Source: Monocercomonoides exilis (lineage: Eukaryota > Preaxostyla > Oxymonadida > Polymastigidae). From it: DNA of 64,000 nt. The notes under the pieces are model-generated. The model had not been told where the DNA came from. It saw only the letters and a program-made list of their open reading frames with translations, and searched no databases. Made by a program: the position numbers and the translations under genes. Location of the stretch: positions 374,501-438,500 of the forward strand of contig LSRY02000012.1 of the NCBI GenBank assembly GCA_001643675.2. Reading direction: 5' to 3'. Shown here piece after piece: positions 25,501 through 35,674 of the stretch. The first letter of the stretch is position 1. Every line of letters starts with the position of its first letter.

Positions 25501-28500
25501 AGGAGGATTGCTCGAGTGCTGCTATTCGAACTTAACTGGTTGTTTCTGTTCCACAACTGGAAGAGGAGGTGCAATGTATCTGGACTGCACAACAGCGGAG
25601 ACAGAAGAGCTGGCTCCATTCAAGTTTGTGAACTCAACATTTTTGGAGAACAGAGCATTCAGGGGAAGAGACTTGTTTGTGAAGTGCAGCAAGATCGATT
25701 CACAAATCGGACTAGCCCAATTCCAGCTCGATTTTCGTCCTCCGTTTGTCAAGGAGCTCGCAATTTGGGGCTGCACAGACGAGCACTTCGAGAACGAGGA
25801 GGATCTGTTGCTACTTGTGATTGCGTATCAGAACGAGATTGTATTTGTCTCGTCCACAGCTGAAAACAATACAGACTCACGCCAGTGCGGAGCAGCCAGC
25901 GGACCATGCACTTCGTTGAATACTGGTCTGAACCATGTTATTCCTTCAGTCTTCAGCAATTTGCTGATAGACAAAGAGTGCGCTGTATCTGGAGAAGCAA
26001 GTTTGAGAGACGTGACCATGAAATCAATGCAGCAGGAAAATGAAAGGGGTGTGATAGCGATGAATGCAACAATCGAGAAAAAGTCAAATCATCTTCTCGC
26101 TTGCTCTTCCAGAGTGGCAATCGAGCATTTGACGTTCTTGTTTGGGAATGCCTTTTCTTCAGAACATTTGTGCCTTCTCTGCGTTATTGACGGGAACTTG
26201 TCTGTCACAAACGCATTGTTCACTCAAGAAGCATCTTCGCAGAATTCCGACTCTCTCCTGAACTGCTCGATTATCCAGTTAGAAAGTGGGAGATTAGCAA
26301 TGAACGAATGTTACTTTGTATCTCTCCACATCTGTTCGTCGTGTTTGACTGCAGTAGGTGGAGAGTATTGTTCTTTCTCAAACACAAATATAACTCATGT
26401 GGATGCTAAAACGGCAATAAACTTGCACAATCTCACCAAGCTGCTCATCCATCAAATGCATGTTGCTTTTTGTCTCTTCGAGGATTCATCCATGATTCTT
26501 CATGACTGCAGAGATTGCCAAATCGAAAAATTGCAAATGAACAAAGTGCAATCAAAAATTAATGTAATTGCATTCACGTCAGACAGAACTGATGTCAAAG
26601 CAAACATTCGGTGCTATCTCTTGGAATTCGAAGATATATCTGTTTCTGCAGGATCGTTGCTTTTCATTGCATGTGAAGACTCCTCCACAGAAATGAGCAA
26701 CTTAACTTTTGATGGAATAACCCTTTCCAATGGATGTGTGGTGAATGCCGAATTCAGTTCATCAAAACTGAAACTGAAACAATCATTATTTTCCAACATC
26801 ACCAGAAATTCTGCTGGGCCATGCTGTTTATCAGCAGAGTCACCATCATCTCAAGTTGCAATGGAGGACTGTTCATTCGAGAAATGCAAATCAGCATCAG
26901 CAAAAGGGAGCATCATCAGCATCGCAGGATTAAATCAAGTTGAGATCGCTTCATGCACTTTTGATGGGGCGAATGCTGCGCGGAACACAAACGAGAATGA
27001 GGAACATTCAGGAGAGGTCTGTCAGTGGAATGGGTCTGTTGTCGATTTGGACAAGAGTTCAGCGATGATAAAAGACACAACAATTGCCAATGCATCAAAC
27101 GGAGGATTGACAGTGAACGAATGCAATGTCACAATGCTGAAAGGCGAGATGCTCAACAACAACCCGAAGATAGAAAAATACCCTTCAGCCAGGAGAAACA
27201 TCATTTGCTTTGGCTCTGCAGCACTGAACATTGGAAGCTTGAAAGGAGGAGATGGCGCAAGAGACAATTCATCTCTGTGGATTCTGAATAACGGATGCAA
27301 GCTGGAAGGGTTGGCTGCAGGAAGGCAATCGCCCCTCTTCATTCCAACACTTGGGTCTGTAGAAGCAAATGACTTGGGAAGCTGCACAGAGCTTCGATTT
27401 CATGGATCTCTTCTCCTTCCTTGCAACTTGTCATATCGTCTTTCCATCACTCAAGGCGATGCCAGCCTCCTCAATGTGTACCCTCTTGAAAAAGATCAAA
27501 GCATATCTGAAAATGAAGCCCATTCATCCATTCTTTCATCAATTGTCTCAGATCTCCCTGATAGTGCAGAAGTTTCTGTATCAATTCTGTTTGGAGACTT
27601 GAATTCTCCGTCTTCAACAGCTTCTTTCGTTCTGAAGAACAGAAGCGTGCCCAAGGCAAATGGAGGCGAAAGGGTTGTTGAGGGAGGAAAAGAAGAGAAA
27701 TTCTCATGGATATTGATTGTGTGCATTGTAATTGTAGTCGTACTTTTAATTGCATTGGTAATATTTGTTGTTCGATGGAGAAAACAGAAGAGAAGAACAG
27801 AAGAATTGGAAGTGATTGTGGAAGACACAGTGAGGAAGGATCCGAAGGCGTTTGAGATGGTGACGATGGAGATGTCTCCTGAAGCGCAATGGAGAAGAGC
27901 AGAGAAAGAGGCAGAAAAGAGTAATGAAGAGAGGATAAAGAAGAGGGTGTATGAGAAAAGCTTGGGACATTCAGAGTCATCGGAGCATTTGTTGAGCGAG
28001 AGTGGATCAACTGAATATATTCTGGGGAGAGACTCAGATAAGATTCCTGATTGGGCTCTTGAGAAGGTTGAAGAAGAAGAGATTCAAAAGAGATCACCAT
28101 CGCCTTCCATTTCATCCACTTCAACAACTGATTCAGATTCAACTTTTGTTCGAGGAGAGGATCTGTGCCCCACCACTTCATCAATGTCTAATCTGGTGGA
28201 TGCAATGGCCTGTTCGTCTCCTCATGAAAAGCTGATTGTGGATCTGAGGGATTCGCTTTTCATGCTGTTGCATGGGAGGAACGAGAAGAAAGAGATGGCG
28301 ATTGGGAGTCTTCAACAAAGGGAGCAAACAGCTGCTCAAATCCTGTTCTGGGTGGCTAATCTTGCTCTCCACTCGTTTGATGAAATGGATAATCCAGTTC
28401 AATCGCTTGCAAATCTGAGTCCGCATATTGTGCTATTCTCAGAGCACATGGTCATATGCATTGCCCTCCATTCTGACTGTTCTTCTTCTGATGATTCAGA

Positions 28501-29020
28501 CACATCATCCATTTCATCAACATCAACCATTATCACATCAACCTCTGATTGCTCGACAGCAAACAGAAATGGCAGGGACTCACCTCCTCCTTCATCTGCC
28601 TTCGAGGATGATGACGATTACAGAAAGGAGTGCCTGAGGTGGAAGGCACCAGAGCTGATGGCAAACAGAAATGCAGTTGCAACAAAAAAGACAGTGTCGT
28701 TTTCGATTGGGATGATGCTGTGGGAATGCTTAACACTTCAGATCCCATTTGGCGAGTATGAAGCAGAGATAGCGGCACGGAAGATTGTCAACGGAGAAAG
28801 GCCAAACATGGGGAATGCAGACGACTCCAGATTGGGTCAAGTTATGAGATCTTGCTGGAGCGAGAACTATTCAGAGAGGCTGTCGCTAAATGAGCTGAAA
28901 AGAGAGTTCATCAAGCTGTTTCCCGCTGGAAGCGTAATGTTAACAGTAACAGATGCCATTACGTTTGAATCGTCAAGCAAAGGCAACGAAACAACAACTT
29001 TATCGACAACATTCAATTGA
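19577..29020 (+). CDS. Beta-helix ectodomain transmembrane receptor with C-terminal pseudokinase
   Basis: Single exon, 3,147 residues. It opens with a hydrophobic signal peptide (residues about 7-20). The ectodomain (about 30-2700) consists of right-handed parallel beta-helix-like turns with recurring GGA/GGG and CSF or CTF motifs and many N-glycosylation sequons. Five copies of a Cys module of the form S..GSD...CG....PC.T..YG start near residues 582, 920, 1320, 1699 and 2086, spaced about 340-400 residues. A single membrane helix (about 2709-2734) is followed by RWRKQKRR, a stop-transfer signal. The cytoplasmic part ends in a kinase C-lobe (about 2880-3115) with RWKAPEL, SFSIGMMLWECLT and RP motifs. 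No Gly-rich loop, VAIK Lys, HRD or DFG is visible: the catalytic loop reads LSPHIVLF and the DFG position reads ALHSD. It should be a pseudokinase. Ligand and partners are unknown; surface sensing or adhesion is inferred. Confidence 0.85.
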   Translation: MNVDNFSVWFLILVINICIQSYQPCTSCGNTAQNREQIPNHINMNEIKQKTETSSSQLHLFFHHHHISSDTTNESPSPFQASRSACSLPEEDIKKHAFDRNSYENDFSSKDKQSAKHSHIPNNQQFMMAASFFLTNSTFTICNCKKLQSKNNASLIIADNSRVELVACSINILSFSKVAPLHIRGGLIVARNISFIQEMDASLIPSLTTSPDHARQLKASLLMLESSFNSICVSSPPFIGNGFFEDVDISMCTFLNVSSHLPCSAKHTSNHNQMGGMANCFVSDCTSPLYETIICASFGKGFFSSNTTFIRADNTLSNRNYTSNAGSFSEGEIEFTNCNFTGCTAQHGGAISVSELCSLIIEACSFFECYSTHTEDHGFGGAVFCNGSSCEIVSSTFIKCQGSGRVSVGGAYGHIATGSAFIRENKFNNCSASYGGAVAWYLGGSGSIYDCEFINNKAMRNRFAGTVFYRYNKQNIEISNCSISGGSAPLGAGGLDISDNDHNTSLLIQFCLFENNTVQKETHAADIYLGKGYDADTAVNEIKHCFTLSNAPRHVVICARYAEECGDSGVAHDDWLPSPPSVIHISKDGSDINTCGNIGSECKTVEYGVTRWRSQLNQSILLFSENYIENNIEIESKHIEIIGVSVNESKVMFLANSTTVDLFYVANGFLKVDSTSFVCVFNRTAIHVVSPGTLQLELCAFTKDLSSNLPSTQSLLQVDEGELNMTSVKISGFAFAQGCAVAINDCKMATLVNASFSNIVSNQNGGCMSVVCSEALEESSSISFDTCEFDACCTQGDDTGGGGLFICFSTGFSCTVVDTRFDHCTAAFEEGKSGKGGGLMMDLRDENSIFNISGAQFTSSNNAAFGKNAFVHSPNLNASILLPRFGFWQESDSPQLLMGSDKRVPNTIIPLEIFLKTRGDFVFVSSTGSDNVCCGHPLYPCKTLSYSFDVQASVKKKIKISQKIELKEKLALNEVGYDVGERNLLSTITVIGTGPIEGTGGLITTSVDCSFAAITFTLSSTSLTPFSSIFDVRDEELFMTDCTLTISEDLESSEIIEYSFALVSEGSINFAHFLIPGMLCVSQPIISITGSRSSCEIDFLSVNKVTVKGNKGLIYAADSRLLTIHNSSIESCSMDESSLIEISSIQVLEAKNTSFLTITRSKGNGSCFDITAGNANEHQLSVENCSFDGCAVAENGSGGGGLFCSLSSPRSLSITLCTFNGCEAPSDMLEGFGGGIFLDLVNSDAGFVVSAPSFATESPNKAKHGSDLFVCSPDLKASITMESLPFAAQCDHGSFNNLQGYYGEDHENAVPLVLLLEDVGQTLYASLSNGANTFVCGFSDYPCASLDYGMQRLAQINGKAITISTSTEIRNEMCLHNAEVKSASNSKMKISFLKAVSTLSGKVLTVSGDSSIEQAMLAIPSSFNNDVLSLIFLSSESNFSMVECLLSMQEGEVDQVSFQLFELCGGILKMDHCSLQSDCISHAPIGVRANEDTSSDAITLKIMNSVIGSYPLICVIPSTNKHQKNDNANNNVLTLFGCSFEKITREDNDANCAILFSSLVSMDIECDQWNATDIKGAQSDEGGALKAVIGSTGSFKIKNSTFTKCCAESETKGKGGALLVDCSSSDAFLLADITFEMCNASVGKNMFVISSDLNLSITAERLAFDISASEASNNLFVGSDSTKTDFDLLRFLIPFISSEICLSKNNGWDVSRCGGEGEPCMTIQYGQMHFPSSSDESDSALNKFVAMDEVLVDCEVDVTNMVVTSKTVENHSLLKFNPVIYPKPGIEDVCDSVLANTGECSFLNLGICCSCSAEWQHSSLICSSGKSLSFNNCIFSGVIGETITYCVVVCLSGICELSFCSFESMKCAHHIAMTSSLGSLSLTNTTTNNIELTGKSVIAAQQQQEAHRANDGEGHTIQLKCCTLHSLQQSTPSDPSIVQCLTSETITVSVLNTSIKSCGSSASEKGGGVIMKLNEGGLLECCYSNLTGCFCSTTGRGGAMYLDCTTAETEELAPFKFVNSTFLENRAFRGRDLFVKCSKIDSQIGLAQFQLDFRPPFVKELAIWGCTDEHFENEEDLLLLVIAYQNEIVFVSSTAENNTDSRQCGAASGPCTSLNTGLNHVIPSVFSNLLIDKECAVSGEASLRDVTMKSMQQENERGVIAMNATIEKKSNHLLACSSRVAIEHLTFLFGNAFSSEHLCLLCVIDGNLSVTNALFTQEASSQNSDSLLNCSIIQLESGRLAMNECYFVSLHICSSCLTAVGGEYCSFSNTNITHVDAKTAINLHNLTKLLIHQMHVAFCLFEDSSMILHDCRDCQIEKLQMNKVQSKINVIAFTSDRTDVKANIRCYLLEFEDISVSAGSLLFIACEDSSTEMSNLTFDGITLSNGCVVNAEFSSSKLKLKQSLFSNITRNSAGPCCLSAESPSSQVAMEDCSFEKCKSASAKGSIISIAGLNQVEIASCTFDGANAARNTNENEEHSGEVCQWNGSVVDLDKSSAMIKDTTIANASNGGLTVNECNVTMLKGEMLNNNPKIEKYPSARRNIICFGSAALNIGSLKGGDGARDNSSLWILNNGCKLEGLAAGRQSPLFIPTLGSVEANDLGSCTELRFHGSLLLPCNLSYRLSITQGDASLLNVYPLEKDQSISENEAHSSILSSIVSDLPDSAEVSVSILFGDLNSPSSTASFVLKNRSVPKANGGERVVEGGKEEKFSWILIVCIVIVVVLLIALVIFVVRWRKQKRRTEELEVIVEDTVRKDPKAFEMVTMEMSPEAQWRRAEKEAEKSNEERIKKRVYEKSLGHSESSEHLLSESGSTEYILGRDSDKIPDWALEKVEEEEIQKRSPSPSISSTSTTDSDSTFVRGEDLCPTTSSMSNLVDAMACSSPHEKLIVDLRDSLFMLLHGRNEKKEMAIGSLQQREQTAAQILFWVANLALHSFDEMDNPVQSLANLSPHIVLFSEHMVICIALHSDCSSSDDSDTSSISSTSTIITSTSDCSTANRNGRDSPPPSSAFEDDDDYRKECLRWKAPELMANRNAVATKKTVSFSIGMMLWECLTLQIPFGEYEAEIAARKIVNGERPNMGNADDSRLGQVMRSCWSENYSERLSLNELKREFIKLFPAGSVMLTVTDAITFESSSKGNETTTLSTTFN

Positions 29021-32000
29021 AATTCTGTGTTGCATTCATTACAAAAAGGAAATGCCTCATGCTTGTTGAAGCATCTGAGCTGCAAAATCAAAAATGAATC
29101 TTCGACTGTGAAATATGAAAAAAAAGAAAGAAAAACAAAAGTCATATGAACGGCAATTGAATCGAAATAATATTTTCAAATCATCACCATTATACTGATC
29201 AATCATAGACTTAAAGTTTTAAGTTTCAATGTCCACGTTTTGCTTTCCACCTTTTCAACGCTTTTGCTCTTTTTTTCATTTTGAAAATTTCATTTAATTT
29301 TCGATTTATCACCATTTCGTTTTCCAATATCTCAATATTTCCTTCCGAATTCACAAACATTTATTCAAAAACATAAGACTCAACAATTCCATACCACTTT
29401 TGTAATTTGTTCATAATAGTTATCCTTTCACAGATATGATTTTTTCTTTGGTTGTGCTCCTATTGCAGAATAGAACTTTTCCTTTTGTAGCCTCAAGTCT
29501 GAAAAAACTTGTAATTGATTACTCATTGCATCCCATTTATTGCATTCGTGCAATGTTTTCATTCTTTCCTCTTCCACTTTCATTCTTCATGTTTAAATTC
29601 AAAATTCATCATCTCTTTCTTTTCCGTTCCATCGTTTTTGAATCTGCTTTCACTTTCTATTTTCAAAATTTCTGCTGTCCATCCTTTTCAGTTTACTAAA
29701 GTTCTTTTTTATTATTATTTGCCTGTAGCGTTTCCTCGTTGAATGCAATTCCTGTCTTTTTCATTTGCCTTCCTTATTCTCTTTCTCTTGCTAAATCCTA
29801 AGAGCTCAGCTCTTTTCCCATTTGTGTTAACATTTCATTGGATTTATTTTTTCGCTTCTCCAATGCGTCTGCAGATCTTTTCTTCTTTCTTTCCAAAAGT
29901 GTGAAAAACAAAAAACAATGGGAAAAAAAAATAAGGAGACATACTAGAAAATCAAAGGATGATTAAGTACGTTTTTTCTCTCTTTGTTCTCTTCAAATTT
30001 TCTCAATCCATTCAGATGTGCTCGCTTATCAATCAAACACCTTTTCATATCCACGAAAAATCGTTTTTGAACGCTTTTTGTAATTAACTGAAATAAAACA
30101 TCCAAAATGTCCCATTCAAGTTGCTCTTTGGCTTCTGTCTTCTCTTTTTCCTTTGCAAGCCAAGCTGTTGATGTAGTATTCATCTGAACGAGGATGAGCA
30201 ATTCAACTTCGTAAATAAATAAAATCAAAAATACAAGTGTTTTGGTGAAGCATTGAATCAGATGAAAATGAAAAACCTTGCTTGCTCTGTGAAGCTCCAG
30301 ACATATTCTTGAAATATCATTGGAGATGCCATTTCTTGCTGTGATAGCAAATGGATGCTTCTTTCATTCCTTCCTTCATTTTTTCCTTTCTTGCTTTTGT
30401 GTCTTTCGCTGATCTAATCAATCAAAACCCCTCTTTTAAACTTGCGTGAAAGAAATTTTGAATAATTGCTGACCATTGAAACGGCATTCCGGAGATACAA
30501 ACAGAAAAAGCCAAAAAAAGTTATCTCTGAGTCATGCATCACCTTCTCTTCTGTTAAAATGTTGTTGATATCAAATTTGATTGAATTAGATCTCCAAAGA
30601 AGCAGTTTTGAAGGCCGCCAATCAAGCAAAATGCATTTTTTCAATCTATGTCTCTTCCATGAATTGTATAACAAAATATGATCCACTGAGTTTTTTCAAC
30701 GTATGCCCATGCATGCATCCAAAAGCAAATCGTGCTCTAACTTTTTCGCGAACTTCTCACTTCAAACGTTCCAAAAGTTGAGAATAACCTTCTTTGTTGA
30801 TGCCTTTTCCCAAATTTCATTCATGCTTTTCTATTGCAACTTTCTTTTGTCCTGAATAGCTTCAATGATATTTCTGTCGTAGAGTCGTGCTTTTGTGTAG
30901 ATTTTTTCAAATATCATAATGAATTTATATCTCATTAAAATATTTCAAAATTATGCTGAAAATTTTTGTGTAAAATAAGGCAACATAGTGTGAAGTACTT
31001 CCTTTTGTGTATGTCTGGCTTTTTTCAATTGATGTTTAAATTTCATGTTTTGGATTTAAATCAAGAACATTTGATAGCGATGAATAAACTTTCTGAAGGC
31101 TATTCAGTTTCGTTTTGCCTAGTTTTTCGTATTAATTGCATGTATTTCTCCACAAACAGCAGCTTAATTAATAAATTACCGGATGATTCTGGCTTTAGTC
31201 ATCGAAGAAAATTACATCAGATGATATTCACAATATTTGATTGTCATCTCGTTTTTTTCATCTTTCAAAACAAATACAATTGCAATTGCAGAAATATACT
31301 TGCACAGTTACACGTTCAAATAAGTGGAGCAATTTTTATGCAATTGAAAAAGATCTCTCACACATAATGGCAATTTAAATTCTTTCAGATTGCCGTTGCT
31401 TTGTGCATGCTCACTGCGAAAATAAATTTGCATATCAGTGCATTAACACAAGATCATCTATTGTATATAATTGCGAAAACAATAATGCTCAATTAATTTC
31501 TAAAAAGGCAAAACCATGAAATCAATATAAACCATAAGTATTTATTGAATCTTTCTCATTTTAAAATTTCTTTAGTGTTTCTCAAAAAAATCGTTTTTTT
31601 CCAAAAGGCATATGATTAAAAACAAGGATTGTGAAATTATAAAAAACTTTTTTTTAACAATATATCGATTCAAAAAATGAAGATATCATTTAACAAGCAA
31701 AAAATAAATATCTGATTAAAAGGAAAAACAAATTTGAGTTCTGTGAGCTTTGTTACAATGTAAAGCAAATTCAAAAGCAGTGCCAATATAGAAACAGTGC
31801 AGCATGCACTTCCACCATCAGCTAAATACTAAAGCTTGCTGTTACAAAAAAAATTGTATCGATTGAATCTTATAAATCTTTATGATTTGTGCGGAAAATT
31901 TTTTGAATAAAAAATGTCTTTTATCAAATGTACCAAGTCCCACATACAAAAGAAAGATAATTATGAAAACGTTGTTGATTAAATAACCCGAAAGGAAAAA

Positions 32001-32084
32001 ATTAAAATTAAAATAAAAATTACAAAAAAAATTATGCAAAAGACATTGAAAATAAGTTATGAATTATTATTTCAAAAAAAATAA
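29021..32084. other. 3-kb intergenic region with coding-like fragments
   Basis: There is no intact gene I can support. Between about 29944 and 30917 the minus strand shows several short frames of more coding-like composition (30917-30831, 30183-29944) separated by stops and frame changes, which may be a decayed or unrecognised spliced gene. The rest (29021-29900 and 30920-32070) is AT-rich with runs of T or A. No tRNA-like cloverleaf was found by eye. Confidence 0.45.
29944..30183 (-). CDS. Hypothetical small ORF, weak
   Basis: 79 codons from an ATG at 30183 to TAG, rich in Lys and Glu in the first half and amphipathic (EQLEWDILDVLFQLITKSVQ), so the composition is more protein-like than the AT-rich frames around it. 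I recognise no family, and no convincing upstream exon joins to it in frame. It may be the surviving end of a decayed gene, or chance. Confidence 0.2.
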   Translation of the reverse strand: MNTTSTAWLAKEKEKTEAKEQLEWDILDVLFQLITKSVQKRFFVDMKRCLIDKRAHLNGLRKFEENKERKNVLNHPLIF

Positions 32085-33746
32085 TTATGGATGCGGAACC
32101 AACTGCTCTGTCTCGGTTGAGTGAACTTGCAATTGAGAAGAAGATTCCTTTCCAGCAGACGAGTGCTGCTGATTAGTTGCATTGGATATCCCAGGAGAAG
32201 GAGCGGGAGAGTAAAATGGAGAAGACGAGGCAGGAGGTGTGTGAACAGGGCTTGGAGCAGCAGGGTGAGGCTTTGTTGACGAAAGATAGACAGTTGAAGA
32301 AGACGAAAACGGATTGGATGACAAAGGCATCTGCGGAGGTGTGGAAACAGATGTGAAAGAGGCTGTGGAAAAGGAAAGAGACGAGACACGTGGATGGGGA
32401 GGGACTCCAGAAGGCGATGCGTGTGTTGCCTGAGGCTGAGCAAAAGAAGAAGAAGAAGAAGAAGATGATGATGATGTAGATGATGACGCAAGTTCTTTTG
32501 CACCAGATCCAGCTTGCATTGGAGACTGATGCTCAATGCTTTTTTCTGCAGAACATGAAAGTGATGACGAATTGTCGCCTGTTCGTTCTGCATCCATCGC
32601 CCTCTTTTCACCGCCAAACACTTGAGGCTCTTCGCTTGCAAGAACAAACGGGAGCCATTTGCCAAAATAAAAGTGTTGAACGATTGGAGTTTTCGCCAAA
32701 ACCTCTTTTCTGAACATTTTAAACATCCCATAATTCACTTTTTCCCATTTCTGAACATCAGAAGCAACAGAATACAAAATTGGTGAATGCTCATTGAATG
32801 GGCCAGACTTCACTTGCATTATATAACTGATTGCGTCATAATATAAATAATCATCTTTTAATTGTTGAACAATCCTTGCATCAAGAACTGAATTGACAGG
32901 ATATGCAGTTCCTTTACAACATTTTTAACAAAATGACACAAAGACAAAAATTAACACTGTAAAAAACAATATTTATGCTATTATAAAGCAAACCAATAAG
33001 TTGAGAAGATCCCCACAAAAATGGAATAAACTGATAATCATCAAGTCCCCAAACCCCATGAGAACCTGCTGGCTCCATCCGATACTTAACTTGTAAGTTT
33101 CTAACGAGCAATAAATACCTTGGAAATACTCTCAATCCAACAGCAACCAGGTCGTTTTGAGAAAAACGAAATATTTCATTTAGACATGTCAAAAGACATA
33201 TAAATGCTGATTCATGACCTGTTCCATAATCTATTCGAGTAGAATTACCTTCAAAGCACAAATTTACATTTAGTGATTTTATCCCACTTCAAAACAATAC
33301 AAATTAATATATTCAAACCAAAGGAATCATTGAAATATGGAATAAGTGTTTCTTTTTCAACTTTCATTTCCTCTCCAAGAATAGATTCCATAAATTCTCC
33401 TGCTTTCTAACAACTCTTTGTTAATAAAGTTCATAAACAGAAAAATACAAACAGCTTCAATGGCAGCATGCCATTTTCTATATGCAGGATTTCCATATCT
33501 TTGACTTTGCTTTTCAGGAGGATTTTGTTCTATCAACTGATTCAATTGATCTAATACATCAATAGCAGCATTCAATGCTCGATGAAAAGGTGGGATTGGA
33601 TCTCTAAGTTTCTTGGAGCAAATGCTTTCATTTACTCGAGCAATGAAAGATAGCAATCGACGATACGCTTCTGTTCTTTGGTAAAACTCTGTTAATTCTA
33701 ATGAATGAATTTCCTTTCGAGGTATTTCCGGAACGGACCGCGCCAT
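32085..33746 (-). CDS. PTPA: PTPA, PP2A phosphatase activator
   Basis: Peptidyl-prolyl isomerase-like activator that loads metal into the PP2A catalytic subunit using ATP. Minus-strand exons 33746-33449, 33402-33319, 33248-32994 and 32911-32085 (introns 46, 70 and 82 nt) join in phase to 487 residues. Diagnostic motifs: YGNPAYRKWH in exon 1, NDSFG|NSTRIDYGTGHE spanning exons 2-3, MEPAGSHGVWGLDDY in exon 3 and GPFNEHSP in exon 4. The core ends near residue 325. The last 150 or so residues are a Ser/Pro-rich extension not found in yeast or human PTPA. The first intron (46 nt) is the least certain join, but other donor/acceptor pairs there give stops. The downstream minus-strand neighbour is 3 kb away; the upstream one is MVD, 142 bp off. 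Confidence 0.93.
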
Positions 33747-33888
33747 TCAAAAAGGAAATATTACGTTTTGTAAAACTCGTATGACCCAAAACTTAAATAT
33801 TTTTATTTCGATTAAAGTTACCACAACCACACATATCATATTAGTTATAAAATAAAGATAAAAAAAACTCAAAATTTTCATTTTTATG

Positions 33889-35674
33889 TCACTTATTGAC
33901 AAATGATAGAGGATCAGATCCAGCTGTTGTGTGAGTGATTTGTTGTATCTCAAGGTTTTCTGAATCTATTTGTAATTCACTTTGTTGCTGTATTGCAATC
34001 TTTAAAACTGCTTGCTTAAGAGCCTCATCTCGCGAAACAAAAGTTGTGTGCTTTGAGTTGTTGTGGGTTAGTGAAGAGCTGAAAAGTATTTGTGCCAAGA
34101 GTAAAAGATTTTGTTCTTCGACAAATAAAAATGCATTTGGACCAGCGTCAAATGTGTAAAAAACCTAGAAAGCAAACAAATAAAAAGCAAAGCGAAAAAA
34201 TAAAATAATAATATAACAAAAAGAAACAATAAAATTACCTTTGGTATTTTTTGTGTTTCGTTAAAATTCTTTACAAGTTGGATAATTTTTTTTGAAGTGT
34301 CACTTAAATAACCATTAAGAGGAGAAAGAGTTTCTTCGCAGCATTGATGAAATTCATCACATTCCTAATGTAAGCATTAAAGAAAATTTGATCTTCATTT
34401 TTTAGAATGAAGTAAAACAAAATCAAACTTCCATCGTCACATTCGCCAAAGTTGCAAAATCCTTCTCAAGTATTGCTCTTTTTGCAATTTCTATTCGCTT
34501 AGATGTATTTTTAATACGTTTCTATCAAATAAATAAATAAATAATTATTATTAGAAAATGATGCGATTTATGACAAAAGTTTAAGATTCAATCAAACAAC
34601 TTCGAATATAAATATCATAATCATACATCTTTCCACAGAGGAAATGAAGCTAGCTTTTTCATCCCTTCAGTACTGCTAACTTTCTTTTGAACATTGCTCG
34701 TTTCACAAACAAATAGATGAAGGGTCGGCCAGTGATTGCACTCCGCAATCTGTAATGAACCAGATGAAATATGTGACTTGTCAAAAATAGAAGGTTCAGA
34801 TGAAGAACTTGTTCCATCTGAAGCAAAACTCTTTTTCCAATGAACAAATCCCCCATAAATACTGCGACACGCAGACCCGCTTCCGCGCCGAGCAACCATT
34901 GAAAGTTCTAACAAAGGAAGATGCGTTGACTGGATTTGAATTGTTTTATCCTTGGGAATAATAAGCATTTCATCAGAAAGAGGCTTAGATGATTCTGCAA
35001 ATGCTTGTAGTAGCTGAGGAGGTATAGGTATTCCAAGTTCATGCGAAACATATTGATATAAAGAAAGGACTGATAATTTTGAAAATTAATAAAATACAAT
35101 TAAAACATTGGACACCTAATGCTGAATAAGCCGATGCAGAAGAAGCAAAACCAGCAGCCGTAGGAAAGGAATTTTCAGATTTAATATAAAAAAATATTTG
35201 CCGCGTCTCTCTTAAATTTGTACGAAGAAGACTGCGAAAAAAATCTAACAGGGATTTCATTCTGTCAGTGATTGGAGCTTGCCTGAGAAAACCACAGACA
35301 ATAATTTTTAAAATAATACATCACACATACTTTCCGTTTAATTCGAAATAGTCATTAGCATCTTCTCCTTTTTCTTTCTAATTGTTCAAAAATATTTTTT
35401 ATTTAAATTTTATTGCATAATGGCTAACCTGCTTTACTGTTGTCGTAGTTTGAAAATCATCTCTATTTAATGTCATGCTTATTGAATCGTTCATTGGTAT
35501 TATTAAATTTTCATCCTCTTTTCCCCAATATTTTATAAATGCAATATTTGGAGCGCTTATTGTAGTTGATGTTAAACTTTCCTAATTTTACCCAAATAAA
35601 TATAATAATTTTTAACAAACATAATAAATAGTATTTACTTTAATTTATTTACACATTAACTGCATAAATACCAT
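33889..35674 (-). CDS. MVD: Diphosphomevalonate decarboxylase
   Basis: GHMP-family enzyme making isopentenyl diphosphate from mevalonate diphosphate with ATP; last step of the mevalonate pathway. Eight minus-strand exons: 35674-35672, 35581-35429, 35377-35331, 35282-35116, 35069-34627, 34521-34429, 34364-34239 and 34164-33889, giving 435 residues with all phases consistent. Motifs: [13 protein letters not shown] near the N-terminus, [15 protein letters not shown] (GHMP phosphate-binding loop), [13 protein letters not shown] with the expected Ser/Arg/Asp region, KKVSSTEGM and TFDAGPNA near the end. The first exon appears to be only the start codon ATG followed by a GTATTT donor; no other upstream ATG reaches the conserved exon in frame. 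Introns are 46-105 nt. The start lies 52 bp from that of the divergent calreticulin gene. Confidence 0.95.

Noticed and set aside
29436-29742. Phe/Leu-rich plus-strand frames in the 3-kb gap
   Set aside because: Composition follows the T-rich DNA, with no motif and two overlapping frames equally open.
32072-32731. Leu/His-rich minus-strand frame overlapping the end of PTPA
   Set aside because: It is a shifted frame of the PTPA tail. The PTPA frame joins in phase to all conserved upstream exons.
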